The notes beneath the pieces were generated by a model. The model did no database searches, was not told the origin of the DNA, and saw only the letters and a program-made list of their open reading frames with translations. DNA of 64,000 nucleotides from Adiantum capillus-veneris (taxonomy: Eukaryota > Streptophyta > Polypodiopsida > Polypodiales > Pteridaceae): assembly GCA_014529385.2 (NCBI GenBank), contig CM043946.1, positions 22,000,577 to 22,064,576 on the forward strand, read 5' to 3'. This document shows, in pieces, positions 1-11,780 of this stretch (position 1 is its first letter; every line of letters begins with the position of its first letter). The position numbers were made by a program, and so were the translations under genes.

Positions 1-1015
1 AGGTCCCAAAGACTAAACAAGAAGGAAAAATAGGAGAGAATCTGGCAACAAAAGCGCTACCGAATCCATCCCAAGTTTGGATCAAATGTGGAGAATGACA
101 CATCATACTAAGGTACCATTGCATAGCTACCCCAGTGAGAAAAGAAGGAAAGAACCTCATAAGATCTTTAGGCGTGTCATAACCCTCAAACCAACAAGCT
201 TGACCAAATTGCAGTAAATGGGAGTCAGCTGTCACAACCTCAACGCCATCAAAGGGTGTCAACTTCACAATCCAATGGTCAATAGGTCTCTCCCTAGCTT
301 TGGGAATAGGTGGTGGGCTAAAAGCATCATAACCATTAGTAACCACGGGATCTGCAACTAGAGAAGCATGCTGCTCTCTCAAAAAAACATTTTCAGTATA
401 AACCATATCGTCATCAGAAACATCAAGAGAGCTAACACTAGAACCATCACAAACATCTTAAATAAGGACAACATCGTCAAAATGTGTGGCTGCAATCATA
501 GGCTTATCCCCTGTGACAGACCCGATCCCTTCTAAAGGCTGCATATCTTCATCGATATGCTCAGAAGAATGTGTAAACCCCACTCCATACAACACCTCCT
601 CAACAAGGGTGGGAGGGTGGGAAAGAACAAGAGGAAAATAGCCATTCTTCTCCGTAAGAAAAGATTCAATAAAAGTGGCATCATCCACTACATTGGCCAA
701 AAAGCCATCCCATATGCATTGGTCAAGAGTCGCACTCTCTCTCAATGCTTCGCTCCAAGCAATATCCTCAAGGGAAATGCCCTTGTCTTCATCCACTTCA
801 TCGCTCAAATGGGCTAAAAACTCATCCCAAATTTTATAAAAGACTAAAGGCTCACCAACATCATCATGAATATTCGAGGTCTGGGTATCAACAAGCGTCA
901 AAATAACCCTTTTTTTGGAATCCCCCCGCCTAGATATGAATGCATCCCAGATGGACGCGAGGAAAGAAACCAGCCTAAAAATCAAATACAAGAAAAAAGG
1001 AAAAACTAGCTCCAT
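1..1015 (-). pseudogene. Ty3/gypsy gag, 5' part (copy 1), broken
   Basis: Read on the minus strand, an ATG at 1015 opens a 185-codon frame that stops at 458. The same gag continues past this stop to the window edge, where the residues GYDTPKDLMRFFP and then AMQWYLSM appear. These are typical of the retrotransposon Gag core (Retrotrans_gag family), which packages element RNA. The first 185 residues start with a hydrophobic stretch and then become acidic. A TAA at 458 separates them from the core, so this copy is probably dead. A PBS-like site lies 47 bp upstream of the ATG, which supports the choice of start. Bases 1-185 are nearly identical to 3854-4038 in a second gag copy. The rest of the element lies outside the window. 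Confidence 0.75.
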
Positions 1016-1061
1016 CTCTAAGAATTGCAGGTACTTCGCTCAAGCGAGAACGCTAGAAGCT

Positions 1062-1081
1062 GGGTCCCACCGGGCGTGCCA
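1062..1081 (-). promoter_or_regulatory. Candidate primer-binding site of gypsy copy 1
   Basis: On the minus strand the sequence starts TGGCACGCCCGGTGGGACCC. This is complementary to a tRNA 3' end finishing in CCA, and it lies 47 bp upstream of the gag ATG. The base next to it, on the LTR side, is followed by ...TATCTATCA on the minus strand, a plausible LTR end in CA. I could not name the tRNA with confidence. Confidence 0.55.
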
Positions 1082-1082
1082 C

Positions 1083-3305
1083 TGATAGATATTTTTCTAT
1101 GCCTGGGCCATGGAGCAGGACCAGACAAGAAAAACCAAGCAAAGACAAAAATACAAACTCCCAACCCAAGCCCACCAACAAGGAATTATGGCTGGAGATG
1201 TGTTGCTAAAATCTGCTGCCAAGGAATGTGCCATGCAATCTTGGTGCCAGATTGTATCGATGATTATCCACGAACATGATCACTTAATAGTTCAGCAAAA
1301 AGGAAGAGAGAGAATGTTGTCTTTAGTTTGAAAGAGAGAGATGAAAATCGAGACGAGAGCGAGATGTTGTGAAATTATTCAGCAATTTGAATTGTGATTT
1401 TTTTTTTTCATAGCAAGCTTTACAAAACTTATCTTTGACTTCAAAAACTTTCGTCGATGCAGCTTCGTAGGCTTCCACTTTGCTTGAAGGTATCAAGGCT
1501 TACACCCTATAGGGCAGCCCACTAATTTTTGTTTATGATAGGAAAGAATACTTGCTCACTCTCTCTCTCTCTCACACACACACAACTTGCAGCAAGAGCA
1601 AATCACTCTCTCTCTCTCTCTTGCATTGCTCCCTCACGACTCTCCCTTTGATTCCAACAAAGAGGATGACAATAGATCTCTATCGATCCCTCTTTGGATC
1701 CCAAGAGCTCTGCTCTCTCTATTCTCTTGATCACAATCCCTTTGTAGCAAGAGCTTCTCTCGCTCTTTCTCTCAAACTCTAAGGTAGCACTACAATGAGC
1801 CGATTCTCCCTTACTCCTCTCTCCCCATATGAGTAACACAGCTTCCTATCCCTAGCTTGCTCTCTCTTATGGAGAGAATCTCTCTCTCTCCTTCTTTTTC
1901 ACCCCGGTTATGGGATCCCCCCTTATGGGATTCTAATAAAGTCAAAGGCTAAAAAAAAGAAAAAATCATCCCTCTTCTCTCTCATTCAATTCACGACAGA
2001 GAAACTCTCCCTCTTCAACCTCTTAGAGGGCACGCCATCTTCTTCACCAACACCATAGAGATTTTCTCTCTCTTGCTTTGCAACCAGAGCATTGTCCTCT
2101 CTCTCTGTTGTCAATAGGGCCGATCCCTCTCTCTCTCTCACGGATCCCCTCTCAATGGGCATCACACATGCCATTTTGTTGTTTCTCTTACCATCTGTGC
2201 AACCCCCCATTCATTCAAGCAGTAACAGGATGACCCCCCTTTCGCTCGTCATTGCATACTCCTCAAACTGACCCCCTCCTCTCTCGGCCTTGGTAGCCAA
2301 CAAATGGTGCTCCTCTCTCTTTTTACCTAACCCTCTGCCCCCGGTGGCCCTCTCATGCTCGTCATGGTAGCGGCCCACATGGCTTGCCCTCTTGCTATGG
2401 AGTGAGCCCCCCTCTCTTTGCCTCGGTAGCACCAACCCAATGGTGCTCCTCCCTCTTTCCCTCTAACCCTCTGCAACAACATGCGGTACCTCCTCGATAG
2501 ATCGACACACCCGCCACCCTCTCAATAGTTTGTTAAAAAAAAAGTATTAAAACACCTCACTTAATCAAAGCCCCTCCAAGCTCGGGTTCACACCTCCTCC
2601 GTGGCATGCTATAGGGTGAGCATCTCCTCAGCCTGTTCTCGGCATCCTACTGGCTTGCAACGAGAGAAACTCTTCCTCTCCTCACGGATGCACACACACA
2701 TAGGGGAATCCCTCAACCTATTGCGACCCCCATTCGGCCGTCGTGGTCTTCTTGTTCTTGGCAGCCTTGACATGGTTCAAAAACAGCGCATATGGCTAAC
2801 TCATTATGCTCGGTTCCCTTCCTCTGGAAAGCTTCAGCATGCTCCCTGCAACACATGAAACAAACATATCAAAGCACATTTTTTTAATTTGACAAAGGAT
2901 TCTCGGAACTCCCTTTGACAAACACACACACACTTGCATAGTACGATGAAATCACAGATGATATGCAAAAACAATAAGCGGCCATTGGTGGCCATCCTTG
3001 CCCAGATTCCTTTGTACACCTCTAGCAGTGACCAATCTCAATCTTTAGTCGTCAAGGGCGTGGACTTCATTGTAGCATTTCCAAGCATATCATACCCTGT
3101 CAAAACAACTCCATAAAGCAGACCAAGTGAGATCATCGCCGTGAAAATTATGATAAAACAACCTTTCAAGCTCACTTCAACACTCAAATCTCATGCAAAT
3201 GCTCTGTTTATCTGTCAAAATCCCCATGCCCTTGGCCAAAAAAAATTGCAACATTGGCGTTCTGCGGGGAAAACTAGCCTGCTAGTGTGAACCCAGAATT
3301 TCCGG
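1083..3305 (-). other. CT-rich non-coding stretch, probable gypsy LTR and old internal sequence
   Basis: No credible gene is visible here. The plus strand from about 1550 to 2530 is extremely CT-rich, with short (CT)n and (CA)n runs at 1556-1583 and 1607-1622. The part starting at 1083 lies directly behind the PBS, so it should be the 5' LTR of the minus-strand gypsy copy, but I could not find its far end. From about 2560 to 3300 the minus strand looks like decayed downstream sequence of the second gag copy. Open frames in this stretch have the composition of simple repeats. Confidence 0.4.
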
Positions 3306-4061
3306 TTAGACCAGTGCCTTGTCCATTGGGCTTTTCTTTTTCCATTTAAATTTTACCCTTTTTCTCTTATTTTCCCTCTTTTCTTTATCTTGCCAAAACC
3401 CCCTTGAATGGGAATCAAACTCACTCTTTGGCACATATGGTACCCAATGTGGTAGAGAAGAAGTGTCATCACTAAAAAGAGGTGCTTCATTAGCTTGCAA
3501 AGGTGTTGGAGTGAGAGATGGTGGAACAGGAACATTAGAACCACATGTCATAGCCGTCGAACAAGTCTCTCTATTGGATCTCTCAGCCTGCAAGGTTACC
3601 CTCCATTGGACGGCTAGGGCGGTAGCTTCAAAGGCCTCCCCCACAACCATAGCTTGTGAATATGCATCATCAAGTTTCTTTGGATCTGACAACCTCACAT
3701 GAAACTGAATATCCCTCAACATACCCGTAAGAAAACATTCCAACAAAACTCTCTCATCAAAACCATAGGGATTACAATGCTTCATCTTGAAAGTATGAAA
3801 ACGCTTAATATACTCATCAATTGGTTCACCCTCCCCTTGGAAGAATTCTAACAGGGTCCCAAAGACTAAACAAGAAGGCAAAATAGGAGAGAATCTGGCA
3901 ACAAAAGCGCTACCGAATCCATCCCAAGTTTGGATCAAATGTGGAGAATGACACATCATACTAAGGTACCATTGCATAGCTACCCCAGTGAGAAAAGCAG
4001 GAAAGAACCTCATAAGATCTTTAGGCGTGTCATAACCCATTTGGCTTGAGAAGCTCGTCAT
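3306..4061 (-). pseudogene. Ty3/gypsy gag core (copy 2)
   Basis: A 251-codon minus-strand frame carries the Gag core: GYDTPKDLMRFFPAF near residue 8, then AMQWYLSM, FVARFSP, EPIDEYIKRF and ECFLTGM. This arrangement is known from plant gypsy Gag proteins and forms the capsid. A lysine and arginine-rich tail (residues 220-245) could bind RNA; no CCHC knuckle is visible. The gag should extend further upstream, as copy 1 does, but the homology stops at about 4038 and CACTA tnp2 sequence begins within 40 bp. This copy is therefore truncated at its N-terminus by a rearrangement or insertion. It is not intact. Confidence 0.8.
3854..4038. repeat. Direct repeat of bases 1-185
   Basis: The two 185-bp segments differ at very few positions by eye and lie in the same orientation 3.85 kb apart. 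They are equivalent parts of two gag copies of one gypsy family. Confidence 0.9.
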
Positions 4062-4076
4062 GGAGCACTTGGCTTG

Positions 4077-6411
4077 TGTGCCTTATCAATTACAACCTCC
4101 CGCCGTGGCTTGCTATTAAGAAGGGTCATTTGATTTTAAGCTTGATTGTACCTGGTAAGTTCAAGGCAAAAAACATGGATGTTTATCTAGCTCCACTAGT
4201 TGACGAGCTCTAGGCGTTATGGCATGGGATCGACATAGCAGATGCGGTTGAACCAGTAGGACAACAGCATGCAAGGATCCATGGACTTCTTATGTGGACT
4301 ATGCATGATTGGCTAGGATACGGAGAAGCTTCTGGTAATGGTTATTGATTTATAAAATTATCGTTATTCGCAAGCCCTTTGCCTTGGCCTCATTCATGCT
4401 TTGATATATGCAGGACTAACAACTTCGGGATACAATGCATGTCCAATTTGCGGGCAATCTTTGGATGTGCGCTATTCTACCTCTCTTCAAAAGACAATTT
4501 ATCAAGGCCATCACCGTTATCTTCCAGATGGCCATCACTTGCATGAAGGCCAGCTTGGTCGCGTCGAATGTCTTCCTATGCATGTACAAGAGTGGCGTCG
4601 CTGATGGGAGCAACATGAGGGGAAACCTGTTCCAGGAATGAAACATTTGTCCATTCTTCATACGTTGCCATACTGGGGTGATCTACTAATTAACCATTTG
4701 CTGGATCCAATGCATATATTCTAGAATGTTGGAGAGCTCCTCTGGAAGACAATCATGGGAATGAAATACAATCGAGCTTCACGAGATGATTTGCAGTCAG
4801 TTGGAAAGATGCCAGAGCTGTGGCCTTTCACCAATGCAGCTGGTCAAACAAAACTTCCAAGAGCGCCATGGGTATTGCTAAAAAACGAAGAGCGACAAGT
4901 GAAAAGGGTGATTTCAGAGTTCAGGACGCCAACAGGATATATGCGATGTCTCAAGACAGCATTCACCCGTGACGATCAACTATCAGGGTTGAAATCGCAC
5001 GACTAGCATAAGTTCCTGCAATTCATTCTTCCAATTTCGATCAAGGGGTGTTTAACGGAGGAAGTGCGGACCTGCATATACAAGATTTCAGAGCTAGTGC
5101 GGTGGATCTCTTCCAAGGAGATACGGGAGGAATCTATTGCAGTCGCAAGGGCTAACTCCATTGAGGCAGTTTGCATGATTGAGAAGTATCTACCCACGAG
5201 CTGCCTAACTATCCAAATGCACTTGCTTGTCCATGTAGTAGATGAGGTTGCAGTAGAAGGTATAGTCCACAGCTGTTGGATGTTCTTTCTAGAGCGGTTC
5301 ATGAAAACACTTAAGGGTTTTGTTCGCCAAAAAGCACGTCCAGAGGGGAGCATGGCAGAAGGATGGCTGGTGCAAGAGTCTCTTGTATTGAAGACCGAAT
5401 TTCTATCCGTTTCTGACCCAGAAATGCCTCGACTGTGGAGCGATGAGGAGGATGCAAGACTGGTAGGAGCGGAGCCGCAAGGGCAAGGGGTGCCGAAGAA
5501 AATGAACCCAGCCATGCGAGAAAAGATCATGAAGTTCTGTATACTAAATTCAGCGCCGATGCAAAAATGGCTTGAAAGGTACGAAGAAGAGAAAGAGGGA
5601 CGCAATCTAGAGCAACAGGATTTCAGGCGAACTCGAACGACTAGAGGCTTACCCTTGCCAGACTATCTCGCTCCTCTACCTGAATTCCCTACAATGGCAT
5701 GGTTGGACAAGACAGTGAGAGCAACTCGACAGATCGAAGAACCCATATCTCTAGAAGAGGAAGAGCTGGCTATTGGATGTGACTGGAAGTATCATACATA
5801 CATGGCACTGTGGTCGCATGGAAAGCATTTCAGAACACAACAAATTGACAGCAGAAGAAACACGTTTGACAGTGGGGTAATGGTTAGTTTCATGCAAAAG
5901 AGCAGGGCCAGTGCTAGAGACACAAATGAGAGCACTAGCAACCTGGATTACTGTGGTCTGGTGTCAAATATCCTGAAAGTAAGCTTCAGGCAGTTTGAGA
6001 TGTTTTTGTTGGATGTGAAGTGGTTCAAGGTGATTACTTCTGGTAGCAATGCAATGGTACGCAGAGATGGAAACAAACTTGTGCAAATAGATTCTACAAA
6101 GACTTGGATAGATGCGAGCGACACATTTGCTCTCCCCGAACATTGCGAGCAAGTGGTCTTTGTACCGGACCCTCGAGAGCGACAATGGTGGTTTGTGGTT
6201 CAGGTTGCTCCAAGAAATAAAAAAGTATTTGAAGGGCAAGATCTCCTGGAGTAGAGTCAGTTAGACGACGTCCATACTACTGTGACATTAGATGAGATGG
6301 ACGAAGGTATGGCAGAGGAAGCTGACAGATATACGAGGGATGACGTAGACGAGCCAGAATTGACACTTGTAGATGAAGATGCAATGGATGAAGACAATCT
6401 GCCAGAATGAG
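4077..6411 (+). pseudogene. tnp2-type CACTA transposase of element E, with three introns missing
   Basis: Tnp2 is the catalytic transposase (Transposase_21/tnp2 and DUF4218 families). The first partial exon (NYNLPPWL, SLIVPGKF, LLMWTMHDW) runs to 4335. An intron follows (GTAATG to TATATGCAG, 4336-4412), then GLTTSGYNACPICG. From there to the acidic C-terminus the gene is one uninterrupted block. The positions where elements C and B have introns (after LKSHDWH..Q, before the W.HGKHFR segment, and after LPEHCEQ) are joined precisely. There are in-frame stops at about 4233, 4604, 4723, 5005 and 6252. The block 5064-6251 is still open for 396 codons, with KTLKGFVRQKARPEGSMAEGWL intact. Inactive as it stands. 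Confidence 0.85.
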
Positions 6412-6603
6412 TTGGGGCACAGTGATGTTTGCAATTAGAGATAGACGATGATACGGTGCAAGATCTTATCGATGATGCTTCACTCCTCGAGGCCTAGGCC
6501 TGTAAGTGTTTGTGTGAAGACTTTGATTTAAAATTAAGCTTAAAGTGCGGTTAAACAACTGTGTTCTGACGCTTTATTTTACTTTCTTTGTGCACGACTT
6601 TAG

Positions 6604-7841
6604 TATGGCAAACAAGATTCCAGATCTCGCTTCCATGAGTGCAGATGCATTCATGGGCTTCGTTACACGGATGACGCCTGCTCAGATGGCAGAGGCTTCT
6701 CAGTAAGGGTAGCCAGAGGCACGGGTACTACGCCTCCGGGCTTCACACCCGAGGGACCGACGCCTAGGGGAGGGACGCCTATGGGTACGACGCCTTCTTC
6801 TCCCATCACGGCCGCTTCGACACCTAGGGGTGGGACAGAGGCGGGTACGTCCTCATCTCCGCAGCACAGGCGCACTCACCGATCTCAGCGATTGTCAGGT
6901 GGAGGTGGTGGTTGCTACGAAGGAGGGTCCACAGATGCTTCGACCCCTCCTCGCTCATGACCCCCGTCTTACCCAGGCACACCTCTCGACACACCTCTTG
7001 GCACACCTCGGACACCTTGGGGGGCACACAATCCTAGTGCCTCCAAGCTCTATACTGTATGGGGAGATGGTTTTATTGACATGGATAGAGTCGGGACTGA
7101 GATGCGACAACAGATTTGCCAACTCGTGGAGCTGCAGTTTTCGACCAGCATTCTGACGTCTTGGGATCAGCAAGAAAAGGAAAAAGTCACTTACATAGTG
7201 GAGACCATCCTGAGAGAGTACCGGCCTGCTCAGGGTTCTTCCGTTGTTTCGGCGCGGTGGATCAAGGGTGTTGCACAGGGCACCATCAAACATCGACGAG
7301 ATGCAGCTCGGAAGGCTTTCAGGACCGGCTCGCCGAAGCCCTCGGGCATCCCACACGAGATGTGGCTGCAGATCAGGGAGGATGAGCGGACAGCGACCAC
7401 GTGGTTCAGACAGCAGCGTGAGGCCGCGCAGGTACGACAGATGACTAGGGGGACATCTCATCTTGGCAGCAAAGGCTTCGACACCTTTCGCTATGAGTTT
7501 GTGAGTTTCTAATCCAATCTTAACTATGGCGTTTTTTAAAACGTGATGAATCATGTATTCTTATTACTTTGATTTTTGTATAAACGCAGAATCTTGCAAT
7601 GCATCGAGCTCCATCACGCGAGGAGGAGTCAGATGGATATCGTAGAGGTATCTATGAAGTACTGAATGATCTTGAAGCTTCAGGAGAGCCTGTAGACTGG
7701 GAGGCCTTACAGTCTCACCGATCGCTTGAGGTGAGACGTTAATATGTGTGAGTTGATTTAATTAAGTCAGTATATGTGAAGTAATATCAATACTAATTTT
7801 GTGAGTTGTCTTATGTGCAGGTTGCGATACCTAGTCATTAG
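6604..7841 (+). pseudogene. Second CACTA gene of element E (Transposase_24/Ptta-like accessory protein)
   Basis: ATG at 6604 starts MANKIPDLASMSADAF. A frame change follows, then a Pro/Thr/Gly-rich disordered part with repeated TPxGGTP-like units and the motif SGGGGGC, and a TGA at about 6956 right after DASTPPRS. The C-terminal domain resumes at about 7040 and has the basic, aromatic pattern of plant Ptta/En/Spm accessory proteins. Two introns are retained: 7501-7589 (GTGAGT to ACGCAG) and 7731-7820 (GTGAGA to GTGCAG). The last exon encodes VAIPSH and stops. Element C has the same gene in the same place. In En/Spm-type elements this gene makes the DNA-binding partner that recognises subterminal repeats. 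Frame changes make this copy doubtful. Confidence 0.7.
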
Positions 7842-7919
7842 TGGACCAGGTTTCATCTATATGCTTTGTGAGACACAGACACGCTTCTGTGTCTCTTTTT
7901 TGTACAAACAGTTAGTGTT

Positions 7920-8165
7920 CAGACAGTTATTGTTTCCCTTATGGTTATGATTATTGTCATTGTCATTGTATAGATAGTTATTGTTTCTCTTTCTGGTTAT
8001 GCTTATGGTTATTGTTAATTTTGTTTATGGTTATGGTTATCTGCATTATGGTTTTGATCAAAGTGACTATAGCCGGTTATGGTTTTAAGTTATGGTTATG
8101 CTTTTAAGTTATGGTTATGTCCCCTATGGTTATGCTTTTAAGTTATGGCTATGCTTTTCAGTTGG
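7920..8165. repeat. Degenerate GGTTATG / TTTTAAGTTATGG repeat block
   Basis: The block has many irregular copies of TTATGGTTATG, and near its end of a longer unit, GCTTTTAAGTTATGGTTATG. It lies between the second gene and the terminal repeats of E and seems to be part of the element's 3' non-coding region. Confidence 0.7.
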
Positions 8166-8439
8166 TACGGTTGTCTTTCATTGGCCTTAAATCTCATGTG
8201 AGATCCTACATGGAAAGCATGTAGGAGGCGTATACATAATATGGTTTTTTTTTAAAAGTTTATGTAAAAACAAAGGGAACTCTGTCAAAATTTTTGCGCG
8301 CGGGAGCATGGTTGATATTTTGGTGCTGCTCGCTTTCTTGGGCAGAGGGCAGGAAGTCTGGCTGTGGCTGTGTCCATATTTTAACTGGGCATAGGCCAGG
8401 CTACCTGCCCTCTGCCCAATATTTTTTTTTTTTGCTATG

Positions 8440-8603
8440 GTCGTCGCTATATGCGTCGCTATGGTCATCGCTATATACGTCGCTATGCACGTCGCTATCA
8501 GCGTCGCTAATAGCGACTGGTTTCACAACGACGCGTATAGCGACGCTCATAGCGACGGGCAGCGTCGATATATGCGTCGATAACACCTTCTTTTGTTGTA
8601 GTG
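8440..8603. repeat. Subterminal repeats and 3' terminus of element E
   Basis: About ten copies of a CGTCGCTAT / ATAGCGACGC unit occur in both orientations, followed by the CACTA end. In En/Spm such repeats are the binding sites of the accessory transposition protein. The same unit is present in element C. Confidence 0.85.
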
Positions 8604-10063
8604 TCTGGCATGGGTCTCAACCTGGTTGGTGTACTGATGTGGTGTCGTTTACTCTTGTATCTTTTTTGGCATCTCTCACTTTGGTTTGGGAAATTGTAGA
8701 AGACGTCATTGTCTTGATCTTGATTGTCGTCTCCCTCTGTATTTTCCGACTTCTCGTCATCCGCGTTATCCTTGTTTTCACTTTGATCAGAAGAATCATA
8801 AAATTCTTCTCCTTCCTGCTTGATTTCTTTAGTGGGGATGTCCACATAGCCCACTATCTTAATCTCAAGTTTCGTTTCTGTTTTATGGATCCTCATATTC
8901 TCAGTATCTACCTCGTCCTCGTCCTCCTCCACAATTTTGCTCAACATGTAGTATGGTATGATATCGTAGCCATTCTCATCACAAAATTTGGTGGGAGTGA
9001 CCTCATTGACGCATACATCCAATGTAGCCAAAATTTGAGACCATTCTAGGGGTTCGAGCTTCTCTTCAGGAAAAGGTTCTCGTATATAGGCATCGTCTTC
9101 CAAGACCCTCTCTAGTGTCCTTTCATCGTGGTCAAATTCACTACATTGAGATGCTCCACAGATCCATATCTCTTTTTTCTTACAAAGCCACGCTGGGACT
9201 TTTGATCCACTAATGGTGGCTGATTCAAATTCTTCCACAGGGGTTCTCGTGACATCATGGTAGCTATGATTTTTCATGTTTACGCGTGTAGTAGTTTCAA
9301 CATGTCTTAGATACAAATAATCATACCCCCAGTCGTGCACCATTTTGAGTTGCCTCATGAACGGCCTACCAAGGATAATTTCATAGTTTTTCTTCTTGCC
9401 GAAATCTACTATGGCAAAGGTATGTTTGTACTCTATGCCACAGGAAGATACCACAATTGCCTCAAGCAATACTATAGGCCTTTCTATGTGCCCGTCCGCC
9501 AGTTGCAATTTCATTCTAGTTGTTCGTATTGCTGGTTTTCCCCATTTTTCCCATAGCAATTTGGTCGCAATGGCAATGCCAGCTCCACTATCAAGTATTG
9601 CCTTAGTCTCTATGCCATTATACTCAAATGGTAGGGTCGTGTTGCCGTCTTCACCCTCACAATACTCTCCTACCTTGTTGAGTGGCACTGGTCTAGTGTT
9701 GACTTTCTTCGGTTCTGTGTCATTAAGCTCGGTTTCGAAGAACTTAAGAGGCGTCCTTATGCCAAATTTTTCAAGACATTTGCCCACTTTCGTCCACATG
9801 CTTGGCCTAATTTTTAACAATTCTGCCAATGTGATTGTACACTTGACCAGAGTGGTCAACAAGTCTGTCAGGATTTTAGTGTCCAATTGATTCGAACCGC
9901 CTATTCTCTGAGAAGGTACTCTTCGAATTTCTGACCTTGTCTCATAGTCCCCCATATATGATGGCAAAGTTATGAGAGATTGTGGTCTACTATCTTCGGA
10001 TGCAACTGAACCATTATCCCCTTGAAATGATTTAACGTCCAAATCCCATGGAGTCTTATTCAA
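8604..10063 (-). pseudogene. Retropepsin region of gypsy F
   Basis: The minus-strand frame begins MNKTPWDLDVKSF at 10063. About 150 residues in it has the aspartic protease signature AILDSGAGIAIATKLLW, where D-S-G is the catalytic triplet. Then come MKLQLADGH and EIILGRPFMRQLK, the flap and C-terminal alpha/beta pattern of retropepsins. The protease would cut the Gag-Pol polyprotein. The C-terminal 200 residues are acidic and low in complexity, rich in E, D, N and Q. The frame runs across the CACTA terminus at 8603, so its last about 33 residues belong to element E. RT is absent because of the truncation. Confidence 0.85.
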
Positions 10064-11733
10064 GTTCAGCTCCGAGAAAGGCGCTGATTCGACTGTTTTG
10101 TCTCATATTTTTCTTGAGCTTTTCGCACCGTTTCCCATAGCTCTTCAGGCCAATTTTCTTCCACAATAGGGGAATATGGTGGAAAATCTTTCAGTGATTC
10201 ATCAGTGCTATTAGGTACGTCTTTTGCATCCCCTACATCCGGCAAAGGATTTAATGTTTTCTATCTTGTCAGGTATCCTTTGTTCGGTTTTGTGAGGTGT
10301 TTCATTGTTTGGTGGTTTGATTACTCTATCTCCTGCTTCCATAGGTGGAGGCTCTAGTAAAGCTTGTGCAGTTTCAATCAGCTATTTGCACATCTCTAGT
10401 CTCTGTTTTTCTATCTCTGGATATGGATATGTCATCCACCTTTGCTTTAGGATCTGTCTGTTCTTCAATCTTGCTTCATATGCTTGCAAGATTTCATCTA
10501 AGGGTTCATTGATCTTATCTACCAATACCGACCCTCCTGAGATTGCACTCTTTGGTCCTTCCGTTGATTTTAGAGAGTCGGACTCTCTTTGCTGTTTAAG
10601 TTGCTCTCGAGCTATCGTTAGCTCAGCTTCTACATCTTTTTGTTTTCGCTCACGTCTAGCTTTCATTTTCACTCTTCGTTCTTTCCAAGGATTATCACGA
10701 CTGACGCTAGACTTGTCAGTCTTGATTTCTTCTTGATTTTGATCATTACTCTTGGGCTGATTGCATTTTTCCTTGCTTGGGCTCTCGTCAAGACCTTAAC
10801 AGGAATCAGAGTTTCGTTTTCTGACCCTCCACTGGACGGTAGCGCTCCCAGCATATTCAAGGTAGTTTTTTCTCCTTTGCTCGAGTTTTTAGGGAAATCA
10901 GGGATCAAGTGAGTAATTCCACACTCCGTGCAATATGCGTTGACCCTAATGATTTCGTCATGAGGGCAGTCCCTCAGCCAATGGTCTCCTCCACACTTGT
11001 AGCATGGTCCTTTAGGCTGTTGAGGTGCTCCTGGGGCTCCTCTTTGCTGGTGTGCAATTCTTTGCCCGCTCATGCCTCCGTTGGCTATGAACAACAATGT
11101 TCTTTCATCCAGGCTATATCGTCCTTCTCCCGCTGCCTGTGCAGTAGTTGGTGGTCCTGTATTTCCTATCATGCTCCATGGTTTTGGTGTAGAGGGTTCG
11201 TCCAGTGGATAATAGACAGAGTTTGCCGCATATCCATTGGGCTCGTCGTAGTATGCATGCATAGGTACCAAAGCCATCTCGTCCGACTCAGTTACAGTGG
11301 GTGTGTATCTTATGCCAACTGGTCGTAATCCTGGTAGAGGTGGTTGTTGTCCCAACACTGGTTGTGGTCTTTCTACACCTACAGGTTCTGATAGGTTGCC
11401 TGTTTGATATCTAGGCATCGGTGGGACTTCAGGAGATGTCGCCTGAGCTTGCGGAGCATATGGTCGTTCTCTCACATATCCCTTGTTATAATAACATTCC
11501 TCTGTCCCATGGTTTGTCCATTTTTGTTCAATCGCACACCATTTTGGTTGTTTAGCTTGTGGTTTGGAATACAAGTTAATCTTTTTAAGCACTTTCTCTA
11601 CAAGCTTCTCTTGGCTTACCGCTACTTCCCCCTTCAGTGTTGTCTTAGCAGACTTGCCTCCGCTTTGTTGTGAGGAAGAATCATCGTCAAGATCCTTGAA
11701 CTCACCCTCTTTGTAGACCGCACAATTGTCCAC
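10064..11733 (-). pseudogene. Gag C-terminus with zinc knuckles, gypsy F
   Basis: A 354-codon minus-strand frame (11733-10669) contains a CCHC nucleocapsid knuckle, CYKCGGDHWLRDC, near residue 242. A second, imperfect knuckle follows: CTECGITHLIPDF, in which the last Cys is replaced by Phe. These motifs bind genomic RNA. The middle is Pro/Gln-rich (residues 85-165). A shorter frame (10672-10382) is highly charged and may be the linker to protease. The link to the protease frame is broken by frame changes between 10063 and 10380. The element's gag core lies just upstream. Confidence 0.75.
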
Positions 11734-11780
11734 AAGGTGCTCCTTTTCAACATAGTGCTCCTTTTCATATGTAAGTCGTC

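Larger units (their letters stand above)
4062..8603 (+). mobile_element. CACTA (En/Spm) element E, 5' truncated
   Basis: Tnp2 sequence starts inside an exon at about 4070. It is followed by a second element gene, a block of TATAGCGACGC-type subterminal repeats, and a 3' terminus ending TTGTTGTAGTG at 8603. That end is the reverse complement of CACTACAA, the family terminus. The 5' terminus and first exons are missing, and gypsy gag sequence sits there instead. The 3' flank is TCT, followed directly by the protease region of gypsy F, so E (or its complete ancestor) inserted into F. The subterminal motif is shared with intact element C, so E is a diverged relative. Confidence 0.85.

Noticed and set aside
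458-1015. Hydrophobic-start ORF as a host membrane protein
   Set aside because: It is continuous with the gypsy Gag core downstream and preceded by a PBS-like site, so it is a retroelement gag N-terminus.
7920-8165. Interstitial telomere repeat (GGTTATG)
   Set aside because: Units are irregular and differ from the plant TTTAGGG repeat; they sit inside a CACTA element.
8294-9049. 251-codon plus-strand ORF rich in V, I and L
   Set aside because: It is antisense to the gypsy F protease tail and crosses the CACTA terminus at 8603, so it joins two unrelated elements.
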